5,291 nt of DNA, taken from Candidatus Eiseniibacteriota bacterium. GTDB taxonomy: Bacteria > Eisenbacteria > RBG-16-71-46 > CAIMUX01. The notes below the pieces were generated by a model. It had not been told where the DNA came from and ran no database searches. It saw only the letters and a program-made list of their open reading frames with translations. The DNA is taken from positions 1 through 5,291 of the forward strand of contig JAGQHR010000281.1 of the NCBI GenBank assembly GCA_020431745.1. Reading direction: 5' to 3'. The position numbers were made by a program, and so were the translations under genes. Positions 1 through 5,291 of this stretch are shown in pieces (the first letter of the stretch is position 1; the number at the start of each line of letters is the position of its first letter).

Positions 1-555
1 GACGACGACCCCGTAGTAGTCCGATGCGGGAGCCGTGTACTCGAACGCGGACGGGGACGGCGTGAGCTCGAACTGTGCGTCGTAGCGACCGGCCCAGTAC
101 GTCCCCGACGTCGGATTCCGGAAGAGCGATGCTCGCACGTCGGCGCCTCCGCCGCTGCCGAACGTGAACTGGTAGGGCTGTCCCTCCTCGAGGTAGACAT
201 CCCAAACCTGGATCACGCCGCACCCATCGCCGCCCCCACCCACCGTGCCGGCGACATCCGTGCCCAGCGGGAAGATGTCCGGACCGTCGTCCCATTGCAG
301 CAGGTAGTTGGCCGGCGGCCCGTAGGTCGCGTACGCGTAGTAGGTGCCCGCCGCGTTGTGGTTGAAGTCGCCGATGACGAAGTCCGTCCCGACCGTGCCC
401 GTGGAAGCGCCCACCGGAGTCCCCAAACCGTCGGGATTGTCGAACACCCAGACGTCCTTGTCGTCGGATCCGGTGGGGTTCACCGCGACCGCGCTCCAAT
501 AGGGGTTGGTCTGCGTGAAGGCATAGAGCTTGGGAACGGCGGTGTCCGAAACGCA
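1..555 (-). repeat. Protease C-terminal repeat unit 3 (truncated by window edge, 185 codons)
   Basis: Residues 1031-1215. Landmarks are C1031, PYWSAVAVNP, SDDKDV (DDKD at 1061-1064), GTDFVIGDFNH, GTYYAYATYG, DGCGVI (Cys1142), ADVRASLFRNP and, at the window edge, YTAPASDYYGVVV, which matches the point about 184 residues into units 1 and 2. The last roughly 26 residues of the unit lie outside. Whether more units or a sorting/anchoring domain follow cannot be seen. Confidence 0.88.
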
Positions 556-3500
556 CTGCGCATCGGCGAGTGCGGCGGGAAGGTTGCTGACGCGCAGCGT
601 GTAGCTCCCACCCGTCGATCCCGGCGCGTCGTTGAAGACGACGACTCCGTACCAGTCCCCGGTCGGCGCGGTGTAGGTGTAGCCCTGCTGGTCCCCGACC
701 TCGAACTCGGCCCAGCTGCGACCGGCCCAATAGGGCGCATCCGCCGGATTCCGGAAGAGGGCCATGCGAATGTTGGAGCCTCCGGTGAGGAGGAGGAACC
801 GCGCCTGCTGCCCCTCGTCGAGATAGAGATCCCAAACCTGGATGAGCCCGCAACCCCCGCTTCCGCCACCGACCGAGCCGCTGACCTGGGTGTCCGGGTA
901 GATCACATCGGCACCGCCTTCGAACTCGGTCACGTAGCTGGCCGTGGGCGATCCGTAGGAGACCCGCGAGTAGTACGTTCCCGGAGTCGTGTGATTGAAG
1001 TCACCAACGACGAAGTCCGTTCCCGTGACTCGCGTCGAGCTCCCGAGCGCGGGCCCGGCCGCTCCCGGATCGGCATAGACCGCAATGTCCTTGTCGTCGC
1101 CCCCGCTGGGATTGACTGCGACTCCCGCCCAGTAGATGGGGTTCTGGGTGAAGCTGGTGATCCGCGGGGAGACGGTCTGAGCCTGACAGACCGCGCTCTG
1201 CAGTGGGCTCGGGGCGTTCTGGACCCGCAGGGTGTAGTAGCCGTACGAAGGTCCCTGCGTGTTGTTGAAGACCACGACGCCGTACCAGTCCGTCGCGGGC
1301 GCGGTGTAGAGGAGAGACTGCCCGGCGGGAAGCTCGAACACGGACTGGTTCCGTCCCACCCAGTACGGCGCTGCAGCGGGGTTGCGGAAGAGAGACAGAC
1401 GCATGTCCGCGTCGCCCCCATTGTTCAGCAAACCGAAGGTGTAGGTCTGCCCGGCCGTGAGGAAAACGTCCCAGATCCGAATCAGGCCGCATCCACCGCT
1501 GGCACCACCCATCGATCCACTGATGTCGGTGCCGAGCGTGATCGCATCCGCTCCCGAGTCCCATTCGGTGACGAACGGCTTGGTCGTGCCACCGAAGGAG
1601 ACGTAGGGCTGATAGGTGCCGGTGGCATTGTGGTTGAAGTCACCGACCACGAAGTCCGTGCCGACGGTCCCCAACGACGCCGCCAGCAGGTTGCCGTAAC
1701 CCTGGGTGTAGACGCGCATGTCTTTGTCATCGCCCGGTTCCGGCGAGACCGCGACCGCAGTCCAATAGACGTTCTGTTGGTTCATCGTGTAGCCCTGGGG
1801 CGACTGGTAGTAGGTGTCACAGGCCCCGGCCCCCAACGGAAGATTCGCGGACGGACAGGTGAATCCGTGATGTGTCGCGCCCAGGCAATAGGAGTTGAAC
1901 TGCGGCGTCCCGTTGACCAGGTTGCCGTCGTCGTCGTTCGCGATGAAGGTCGCCAGAACCTGCGCCGGCTGCGAGGTGGGGAGCTGCAAGACCCGGCCCC
2001 AATGCCAGTCCCAGGCGGTCGAATACCGGCCCCAGCTGCCGTAGTCCGCGATCTGATCCTGCATCGCATCCCAGTGGAATCCGGCGATGACCCGCCCGGC
2101 GTCGTGGATCTCCTGACCGACCACGTTGTCGGGGTAGACGAGGTCGTTATTGCAGTCGCGGAGCCCACCGCTCGCGGTACAGTTGTAGAACCCGCGGCCG
2201 ATCACCGAGGACATCGAAGTCAGGAAAGCGAGCACGTCGCCGTTGCCTTCACCGAGGCCTTCGTTGCCCTGCCATCCGAGGATCGCCTCCTGCACACCGT
2301 GGCCGTACTCGTGCGCTACGATGTCCATTATCTGGCCGGTGTTCCCGCAACCGCCGCCCGCCATATAGAAGTTGATCGTGTTGCCGCTGTAGTACGCGTT
2401 ACAGGTGTTGTTGATGTTCACATGCGCGGTCACGACCTGATTGCTGAATCCGAACCCGGGCGCGAACGTCTCGATGAAGTTGTGCAGGTCCTGCACGGTC
2501 TTGAAGACGTCCCGCTCGTCCGCGCGCGAATTCCCGTCATGGAAGACGACCTGGTAGGGAACGAGCGGGAAGACAGTGGCGAACTGACCCGCCCACGGTC
2601 CCTGGGAGTTCTGAACGTCGACATAGGGACTGAGCAGACGTGCGTAGAGCGTCCCCGGATCGGTCCCGGCATAGGGCACCGACCAAACACCGTTGGCGTC
2701 CGAGTAGGCGGAGCCGACGTTGAGAATGCTCACCCGCGCGTAGGGATAGCTCTCCTGGATCGTGCCGTCGCAGTAGGAGAGCCGCTCGACCGACCCTGAC
2801 ACGCTTCCGATGTAGTTGAGGAAGGCGATGTCGTTCGTTCGCTCGAGCACGCGGCCGTCGTGCGCATCGACCCGGGTGTCCCAGACTCCGCGCGGCTCGA
2901 GGGTGCGGACGCGCACTGTCCAGACTAGATGGTGCTCCACGGAACTGACGCCGGTCGGGATCGGAAGGATCTCCAGCGTGGCTTCGTCGTCTACCGAGTC
3001 GGTGGTCGGATCGTAGGGCAACCCGTCGCGGGCGATGTCCTTCGCGTCCTCCGCAGAGAGCGTCGGTGTCCAATCCAGGTCGATGTCCCGGTAGTAGGTG
3101 GACCCGAGCGCGAAAAGACGTCCGCGGTCCGTGAACGTCAGGTGGACCTCACCTCCAACGACGTCCAATCCGTGGTACGTCTGGCGGAAGTGGGCCGCCC
3201 ACTTCCCCGGCCGATCGATTCCATCCGGCGTGTTCGTGCGCGGGGGCGAGCTCGTGACGACGTCGAAGCGCAACTCATCCGGATTCGCCCGCAGGGTGGG
3301 CTCGCTTTCCTGGATGACCGATTCGGCCAACGCACGCACGTCGTCCTGCGACGTCAGAGCCAGGGCGAGATCGACGCCGCTTCCGTACATCTCGCTGGGG
3401 GTTCCCGACTGGGGATTCCAGGTGTACACGGACCAGGAACCTCCGTAGAGGTCGGTGAGCGAGGATTCAGCCTGCAGCCGATCGACGTCCGCGGAGGCCG

Positions 3501-3645
3501 ACCGGGCGCTGGTGAGATCGAAGGCCGGCAACGCGACTTCGTATTGAGACTGCCCGTCAGCGGGCACCGTCACGGCCCGCGTACGGAGAGGAAGTGCTAC
3601 CGCGCCCACGACGCAGAGAGCGGTGATTGCCATCCGGTGCTTCAT
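1..3645 (-). CDS. Secreted M36-like (fungalysin/thermolysin-type) zinc metallopeptidase with C-terminal tandem repeats, partial (C-terminus beyond left edge)
   Basis: An open frame of 1215 codons runs from ATG at 3645 to base 1 with no stop. Residues 1-24 look like a Sec signal peptide (MKHR, hydrophobic core, possible cleavage after TRA). Residues about 138-180 match an FTP-type propeptide (TYHGLDVVGGEVHLTF), and about 196-273 a PepSY-like segment ending VDAHDGRVLER. Residues about 278-355 resemble a carboxypeptidase-regulatory beta domain (ARVSILNVGSAYSDANGVWS). The catalytic domain spans about 365-600: H445-E446-Y-G-H449 is the zinc and general-base motif, E466 in GEGNGD is the probable third zinc ligand with D470 as its helper, and H514 in EIHDAGRV is the probable catalytic histidine. 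It closes with DDDGNLVNGTPQF (572-584). From C609 onward there are 211-residue repeats. Family knowledge: such enzymes are secreted as proenzymes and degrade extracellular protein. The start is supported by GGGGAGGGAG five bases upstream and the ATGA overlap with the preceding gene. The substrate is unknown, and M36 versus a related gluzincin family is not certain. Confidence 0.92.
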   Translation of the reverse strand, partial: MKHRMAITALCVVGAVALPLRTRAVTVPADGQSQYEVALPAFDLTSARSASADVDRLQAESSLTDLYGGSWSVYTWNPQSGTPSEMYGSGVDLALALTSQDDVRALAESVIQESEPTLRANPDELRFDVVTSSPPRTNTPDGIDRPGKWAAHFRQTYHGLDVVGGEVHLTFTDRGRLFALGSTYYRDIDLDWTPTLSAEDAKDIARDGLPYDPTTDSVDDEATLEILPIPTGVSSVEHHLVWTVRVRTLEPRGVWDTRVDAHDGRVLERTNDIAFLNYIGSVSGSVERLSYCDGTIQESYPYARVSILNVGSAYSDANGVWSVPYAGTDPGTLYARLLSPYVDVQNSQGPWAGQFATVFPLVPYQVVFHDGNSRADERDVFKTVQDLHNFIETFAPGFGFSNQVVTAHVNINNTCNAYYSGNTINFYMAGGGCGNTGQIMDIVAHEYGHGVQEAILGWQGNEGLGEGNGDVLAFLTSMSSVIGRGFYNCTASGGLRDCNNDLVYPDNVVGQEIHDAGRVIAGFHWDAMQDQIADYGSWGRYSTAWDWHWGRVLQLPTSQPAQVLATFIANDDDGNLVNGTPQFNSYCLGATHHGFTCPSANLPLGAGACDTYYQSPQGYTMNQQNVYWTAVAVSPEPGDDKDMRVYTQGYGNLLAASLGTVGTDFVVGDFNHNATGTYQPYVSFGGTTKPFVTEWDSGADAITLGTDISGSMGGASGGCGLIRIWDVFLTAGQTYTFGLLNNGGDADMRLSLFRNPAAAPYWVGRNQSVFELPAGQSLLYTAPATDWYGVVVFNNTQGPSYGYYTLRVQNAPSPLQSAVCQAQTVSPRITSFTQNPIYWAGVAVNPSGGDDKDIAVYADPGAAGPALGSSTRVTGTDFVVGDFNHTTPGTYYSRVSYGSPTASYVTEFEGGADVIYPDTQVSGSVGGGSGGCGLIQVWDLYLDEGQQARFLLLTGGSNIRMALFRNPADAPYWAGRSWAEFEVGDQQGYTYTAPTGDWYGVVVFNDAPGSTGGSYTLRVSNLPAALADAQCVSDTAVPKLYAFTQTNPYWSAVAVNPTGSDDKDVWVFDNPDGLGTPVGASTGTVGTDFVIGDFNHNAAGTYYAYATYGPPANYLLQWDDGPDIFPLGTDVAGTVGGGGDGCGVIQVWDVYLEEGQPYQFTFGSGGGADVRASLFRNPTSGTYWAGRYDAQFELTPSPSAFEYTAPASDYYGVVV
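556..1188 (-). repeat. Protease C-terminal repeat unit 2 (211 codons, complete)
   Basis: Residues 820-1030. It carries the same landmarks in the same order: C820, IYWAGVAVNP, GDDKDI (849-854), GTDFVVGDFNH, GTYYSRVSYG, SGGCGLI (Cys932), MALFRNPADAPYWAGR, YTAPTGDWYGVVVFND and YTLRVSN. The second cysteine sits two residues later than in unit 1, so small compensating indels exist although the total unit length is the same. The 15-base stretch atcccaaacctggat at 829-843 recurs identically in unit 3 at 199-213, while unit 1 differs there. Confidence 0.9.
1189..1821 (-). repeat. Protease C-terminal repeat unit 1 (211 codons, complete)
   Basis: Residues 609-819 of the metallopeptidase, bounded here from Cys609 to the codon before the equivalent Cys820. 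Landmarks in order are C609, VYWTAVAV, GDDKDM (638-643), GTDFVVGDFNH, GTYQPYVSFG, SGGCGLI (Cys719), GDADMRLSLFRNP, YTAPATDWYGVVVFNN and YYTLRV. The two conserved cysteines suggest one disulfide per unit in the exported protein. The second half resembles a PPC (bacterial pre-peptidase C-terminal) beta sandwich. Unit borders are arbitrary within the cycle. Confidence 0.9.
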
Positions 3646-4139
3646 CGAGACTCCCTCCCCTCGTTTGCCGAGCCGTTCCCCGCCGTACCGCGCGCTTCCT
3701 GCGCCGCCTGCTCGGCCAGCTCCGCCGTCCGCTTGGCGATCTCCGCGGTCGTCAACTCGGGGGTCCCGTCGGTCGGAACGGACAGGTGTCCCAGCTTCGC
3801 CGAAGCTTCCAGAGGGAGTGCCATCGGCAGGACGGCGACGGCTGTGAGCCATGCCTCGAGCTTCTGCCTCTCCTCGGCCGTCAAGGTGTGGTTGGTCTCG
3901 GATCCGATGGTGGCGACTTCCGGTTCCTTGGCCTCCGAGACGACCTGAACACCCTGGGGCCGGGCCGCCTTCTCCAGCTCCGCGGTCGTCGGCCCCTCGT
4001 AGGGAGCCGCGCTCACGGTGTACGCTTCCTCGCCCTTCTCACCTGGGGTACTCCCCTGCACCGGTACGAACGTCCCCAGTGCGACCCACCCGCTCAGCGC
4101 GGCGAAGAGCCAGCGGGATATGTAGATACGTGTCGTCAT
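3642..4139 (-). CDS. Exported protein of unknown function, translationally coupled to the metallopeptidase
   Basis: A protein of 165 residues whose family I do not recognise. Residues 1-29 form a plausible Sec signal peptide or N-terminal anchor (hydrophobic stretch WLFAALSGWVALGTFVPV, possible cleavage after VQG). The remainder is charged, rich in Ala, Glu and Thr, and has no cysteine. It contains TTAELEKAA (51-59) and a similar LTTAEIAKRTAELAEQAAQEA stretch (129-149), which would form amphipathic helix or coiled coil. Residues 87-97 (TAEERQKLEAW) are also helical, and the tail is Gly/Asn/Ser-rich. ATG 4139 is supported by GGAGG eight bases upstream. The stop codon overlaps the start of the protease gene as ATGA, so the two are almost certainly co-translated. 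Inference: it may assist folding, export or inhibition of the protease, but nothing in the sequence proves this. Confidence 0.82.
   Translation of the reverse strand: MTTRIYISRWLFAALSGWVALGTFVPVQGSTPGEKGEEAYTVSAAPYEGPTTAELEKAARPQGVQVVSEAKEPEVATIGSETNHTLTAEERQKLEAWLTAVAVLPMALPLEASAKLGHLSVPTDGTPELTTAEIAKRTAELAEQAAQEARGTAGNGSANEGRESR
3651..3660 (-). promoter_or_regulatory. Ribosome binding site of the metallopeptidase gene
   Basis: On the minus strand GGGGAGGGAG lies five bases before ATG 3645. It sits inside the last codons of the upstream 165-residue gene and supports ATG 3645 over the internal ATG at 3633. Confidence 0.75.
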
Positions 4140-4147
4140 GCGACGAT

Positions 4148-4152
4148 CCTCC
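4148..4152 (-). promoter_or_regulatory. Ribosome binding site of the 165-residue exported protein gene
   Basis: GGAGG on the minus strand, eight bases before ATG 4139. It is a strong match to the anti-Shine-Dalgarno sequence and fixes the start of this gene. Confidence 0.7.
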
Positions 4153-4442
4153 GATTGGACGGCGGTCGGTCCTCCCGACGCTCGTCACGGTTTGTGATGA
4201 CCTTCCGCATCGCAGCGGGACCACTTCTCCCAACGTGTTTTCCCGGTAGGCAGGGACAGGCCGTGCGCGCCGACCCGGACGCGCCGCCATCTCTTTCGCC
4301 GACGAAATCGGGTACTCTTATGGCGGAAACGCGCGGGAGCGCATCGCCGAACAGAGAATCTTCATCTTCCGTTCGAAGGAGTCGGCGCCGAGAAGGCGGC
4401 TTGGTCATGGTTGCCTGGGGCCAAACGAAACGTCATCAGCGT

Positions 4443-4463
4443 CGAGCCGGTCGACCCGGCTCG
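4443..4463 (+). repeat. Perfect 8-bp inverted repeat in the sigma factor leader
   Basis: CGAGCCGG (4443-4450) and CCGGCTCG (4456-4463) are exact reverse complements around a five-base TCGAC loop. The element is GC-rich, lies 56 bases before the proposed GTG start of the sigma factor gene, and is not followed by a T run. It is therefore not an intrinsic terminator. It could be a leader hairpin or a protein-binding site, or chance in GC-rich DNA. Confidence 0.5.
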
Positions 4464-4507
4464 TCACGGCAACGCCGGCCGCGAAAGCGGATCCCCTCCC
4501 GGACTGC

Positions 4508-4513
4508 GGAAGG
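4508..4513 (+). promoter_or_regulatory. Ribosome binding site of the sigma factor gene
   Basis: GGAAGG lies six bases before GTG 4520 but directly abuts GTG 4514. The spacing therefore favours GTG 4520 as the translation start. Confidence 0.6.
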
Positions 4514-4519
4514 GTGATC

Positions 4520-5110
4520 GTGAGCTCCCGAGCTTCGCTGGAAAACACTGCGACCCTTCTCGCCCTGGCGCGCGACGGAGACGGTCGCGCGCGGGAGAAG
4601 CTTTTCGGCCGCTATCTGACGATGCTCCGGCAGTGGGCTCATCACCGGCGTCCCGGCGGAATCCACAACCTCTCCGAGACCGACGATCTGGTGCAGGAAA
4701 CTTTGCTGCGCGCGTTCCAGCACCTCGATTCCTTCGAATATCAGAAGGAGGGCGCGTTCCTCGCCTATCTCCGCCAAATCATGATGAACGCCATCCGAGA
4801 TACCGCGCGTCGCGATGCCGTGCGCCCGCGTCCCGTCACACTCGGGGAATCCGCCCCTGACCGGATCGCGTCACCGCTCGAAGAGGCCATCGGCCAGGAC
4901 TCCCTGGAGCGGATCGAGGCGGGGCTGGCGAAACTCGACCCCGAGCCCCGGCAGGCAGTCATCCTTCGGATCGAGTTCGGACTCAGCCATCAGGAAATCG
5001 CTGCGGCTCTCGGCAAGCCGAGCGCTGATGCCGCCCGCATGACGGTGGCCCGCGCCCTGGTCGATCTCACGAAAGCGATGCGCGATGGCAGAGAATCGCC
5101 CCGAGCCTGA
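4520..5110 (+). CDS. ECF-family RNA polymerase sigma factor (sigma-70 family)
   Basis: A protein of 196 residues from GTG 4520 (198 if GTG 4514 is used; there is no ATG nearby). It directs RNA polymerase to a specific promoter set. Sigma region 2 spans about residues 9-99, with the core-binding and -10-recognition helices around DDLVQETLLRAFQHLDSF (55-72) and FLAYLRQIMMNAIRD (80-94). A proline-containing linker (about 100-128) replaces region 3. Region 4 (about 134-186) has LDPEPRQAVILR, then a helix-turn-helix SHQEIAAALG (156-165) and SADAARMTVARALVDL (168-183), which binds the -35 element. The length is normal for an ECF factor, with no C-terminal extension. The next gene starts inside its last codons in another frame, so the two are probably an operon. 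No anti-sigma factor is visible; kinase-linked ECF groups are known, and this pair may be of that type. The exact ECF group cannot be assigned by eye. Confidence 0.93.
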   Translation: MSSRASLENTATLLALARDGDGRAREKLFGRYLTMLRQWAHHRRPGGIHNLSETDDLVQETLLRAFQHLDSFEYQKEGAFLAYLRQIMMNAIRDTARRDAVRPRPVTLGESAPDRIASPLEEAIGQDSLERIEAGLAKLDPEPRQAVILRIEFGLSHQEIAAALGKPSADAARMTVARALVDLTKAMRDGRESPRA

Positions 5111-5291
5111 GGAGATCGATCTCTGGCGGCTGGCCGCGGAAGTCGCCGACGGACGGGGGGTGGACTGGAGAAACCACCATCCCTCCGATCCGGACGCATC
5201 CTGGATGGAAGACCTTCGCGCGATCGAAGCTCTGGCCGAAGCGATGCGACGCCCTCCGCAACCGGTGGCGCCGGCGCCGCGTATCGCCGCG
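5085..5291 (+). CDS. N-terminal fragment of a probable Ser/Thr protein kinase-type or sigma-associated regulator, partial (runs off right edge)
   Basis: ATG 5085 opens 69 codons without a stop to the window edge, overlapping the sigma factor stop by 26 bases in a different frame. The visible protein begins MAENRPEPEEIDLWRLAAEVADG, continues with GVDW (25-28) and an amphipathic helix WMEDLRAIEALAEAMRR (40-56), then a Pro/Ala-rich stretch (57-66). There is no signal peptide or membrane segment, so the N-terminus is cytoplasmic. This acidic LWRLAAEVADGRxVDW leader followed by an LR.IE.LAE helix resembles the N-terminal extension of Ser/Thr kinases encoded after ECF sigma factors in Acidobacteriota and related phyla (from memory). 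No kinase motif is in view, so the identity is an inference. An anti-sigma-like regulator is the main alternative. There is no strong Shine-Dalgarno before ATG 5085; translation may depend on coupling to the sigma gene. Confidence 0.65.
   Translation, partial: MAENRPEPEEIDLWRLAAEVADGRGVDWRNHHPSDPDASWMEDLRAIEALAEAMRRPPQPVAPAPRIAA

Larger units (their letters stand above)
4140..4507. other. Divergent intergenic region between the protease operon and the sigma factor gene
   Basis: About 370 bases that should hold the promoters of both units, since the genes are transcribed away from each other. I see no convincing -35/-10 pair on either strand. TACTCT at 4313-4318 (plus) is a weak -10-like match with no good -35, and GGAAAC at 4324-4329 resembles an ECF -35 core but lacks a matching -10. 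A perfect hairpin lies at 4443-4463. An open frame on the minus strand (4408-4136) crosses most of the region but does not look like a real gene: it is rich in Arg and Pro, has a poor start context and uses many A/T-ending codons. Confidence 0.55.

Noticed and set aside
1..1821. CRISPR array or mobile-element repeats as the cause of the periodic signal
   Set aside because: The 633-base period is in frame and encodes conserved protein landmarks. There are no short direct repeats with spacers, terminal inverted repeats or transposase.
295..2799. 834-codon open frame on the plus strand
   Set aside because: It lies wholly antisense to the metallopeptidase, whose frame carries recognisable catalytic motifs. 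The plus-strand product is Arg/Val-rich without domain signatures, and its own internal repetition simply mirrors the protease repeats.
2929..3948. 339-codon open frame on the plus strand
   Set aside because: Antisense to the protease propeptide and to the 165-residue gene. Its composition is typical of GC-rich shadow frames and it has no recognisable motif.
4290..4329. Possible plus-strand promoter (TACTCT at 4313, GGAAAC at 4324)
   Set aside because: The -10-like element has no credible -35 at 16-18 bases, and the ECF-like GGAAAC has no matching -10. Not enough to call.
4136..4408. 90-codon open frame on the minus strand whose stop overlaps the next ATG as ATGA
   Set aside because: The overlap is suggestive, but the start lacks a clear Shine-Dalgarno, the codons are not GC-biased at third positions like the neighbours, and the product is Arg/Pro/Ser-rich without a plausible fold. 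It also occupies the only space for promoters. Conservation in relatives would reopen the question.
3627..4517. 296-codon open frame on the plus strand
   Set aside because: It runs antisense through the exported-protein gene, which has a signal peptide, a good ribosome site and an ATGA link. The plus frame is Arg-rich and low in information.
4411..4860. 149-codon open frame on the plus strand
   Set aside because: It overlaps the sigma factor gene in another frame and encodes an Arg/Pro-rich sequence, whereas the sigma frame has clear region 2 and region 4 motifs.

Overview
The window is GC-rich, coding-dense bacterial DNA with two divergent transcription units on either side of a gap of about 370 bases (roughly 4140-4507). 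The pairing of an ECF-type sigma factor with what is probably a Ser/Thr kinase-type gene, next to a very large secreted multidomain metalloprotease, resembles environmental Gram-negative lineages such as Eisenbacteria, Planctomycetota, Acidobacteriota or Myxococcota. The sequence alone does not settle which.

Minus strand, 4139 to beyond the left edge: a two-gene unit. The first gene (4139-3642) encodes a 165-residue exported protein of unknown function. It overlaps the second gene by ATGA (3645-3642), so the two are probably translationally coupled. The second gene runs from 3645 off the window at base 1, giving 1215 codons without a stop. Its product is a secreted zinc metallopeptidase of the fungalysin/thermolysin type (M36-like): signal peptide, FTP/PepSY-type propeptide, a carboxypeptidase-regulatory-like beta domain, a catalytic domain with HEYGH and GEGNGD, and then a C-terminal array of large tandem repeats. 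Two repeats are complete and a third is cut by the window edge. Each is about 211 residues, with first-cysteine and DDKD landmarks exactly 633 bases apart. Each repeat also looks like two diverged halves of about 105 residues, similar to PPC-type beta sandwiches.

Plus strand, 4520 to beyond the right edge: an ECF-family sigma factor (GTG start, 196 residues), followed with a 26-base overlap by the first 69 codons of another gene. That fragment resembles the N-terminal leader of the Ser/Thr protein kinases often found after such sigma factors, but no kinase domain is inside the window.

Taken together, a signal-responsive sigma/kinase module faces a secreted protease operon. A regulatory link between them is attractive but is an inference from layout only; no convincing promoter was seen. 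The best candidates for something new are the repeat architecture of the protease and its small coupled exported partner. No RNA genes, CRISPR arrays, insertion sequences or convincing terminators were seen.
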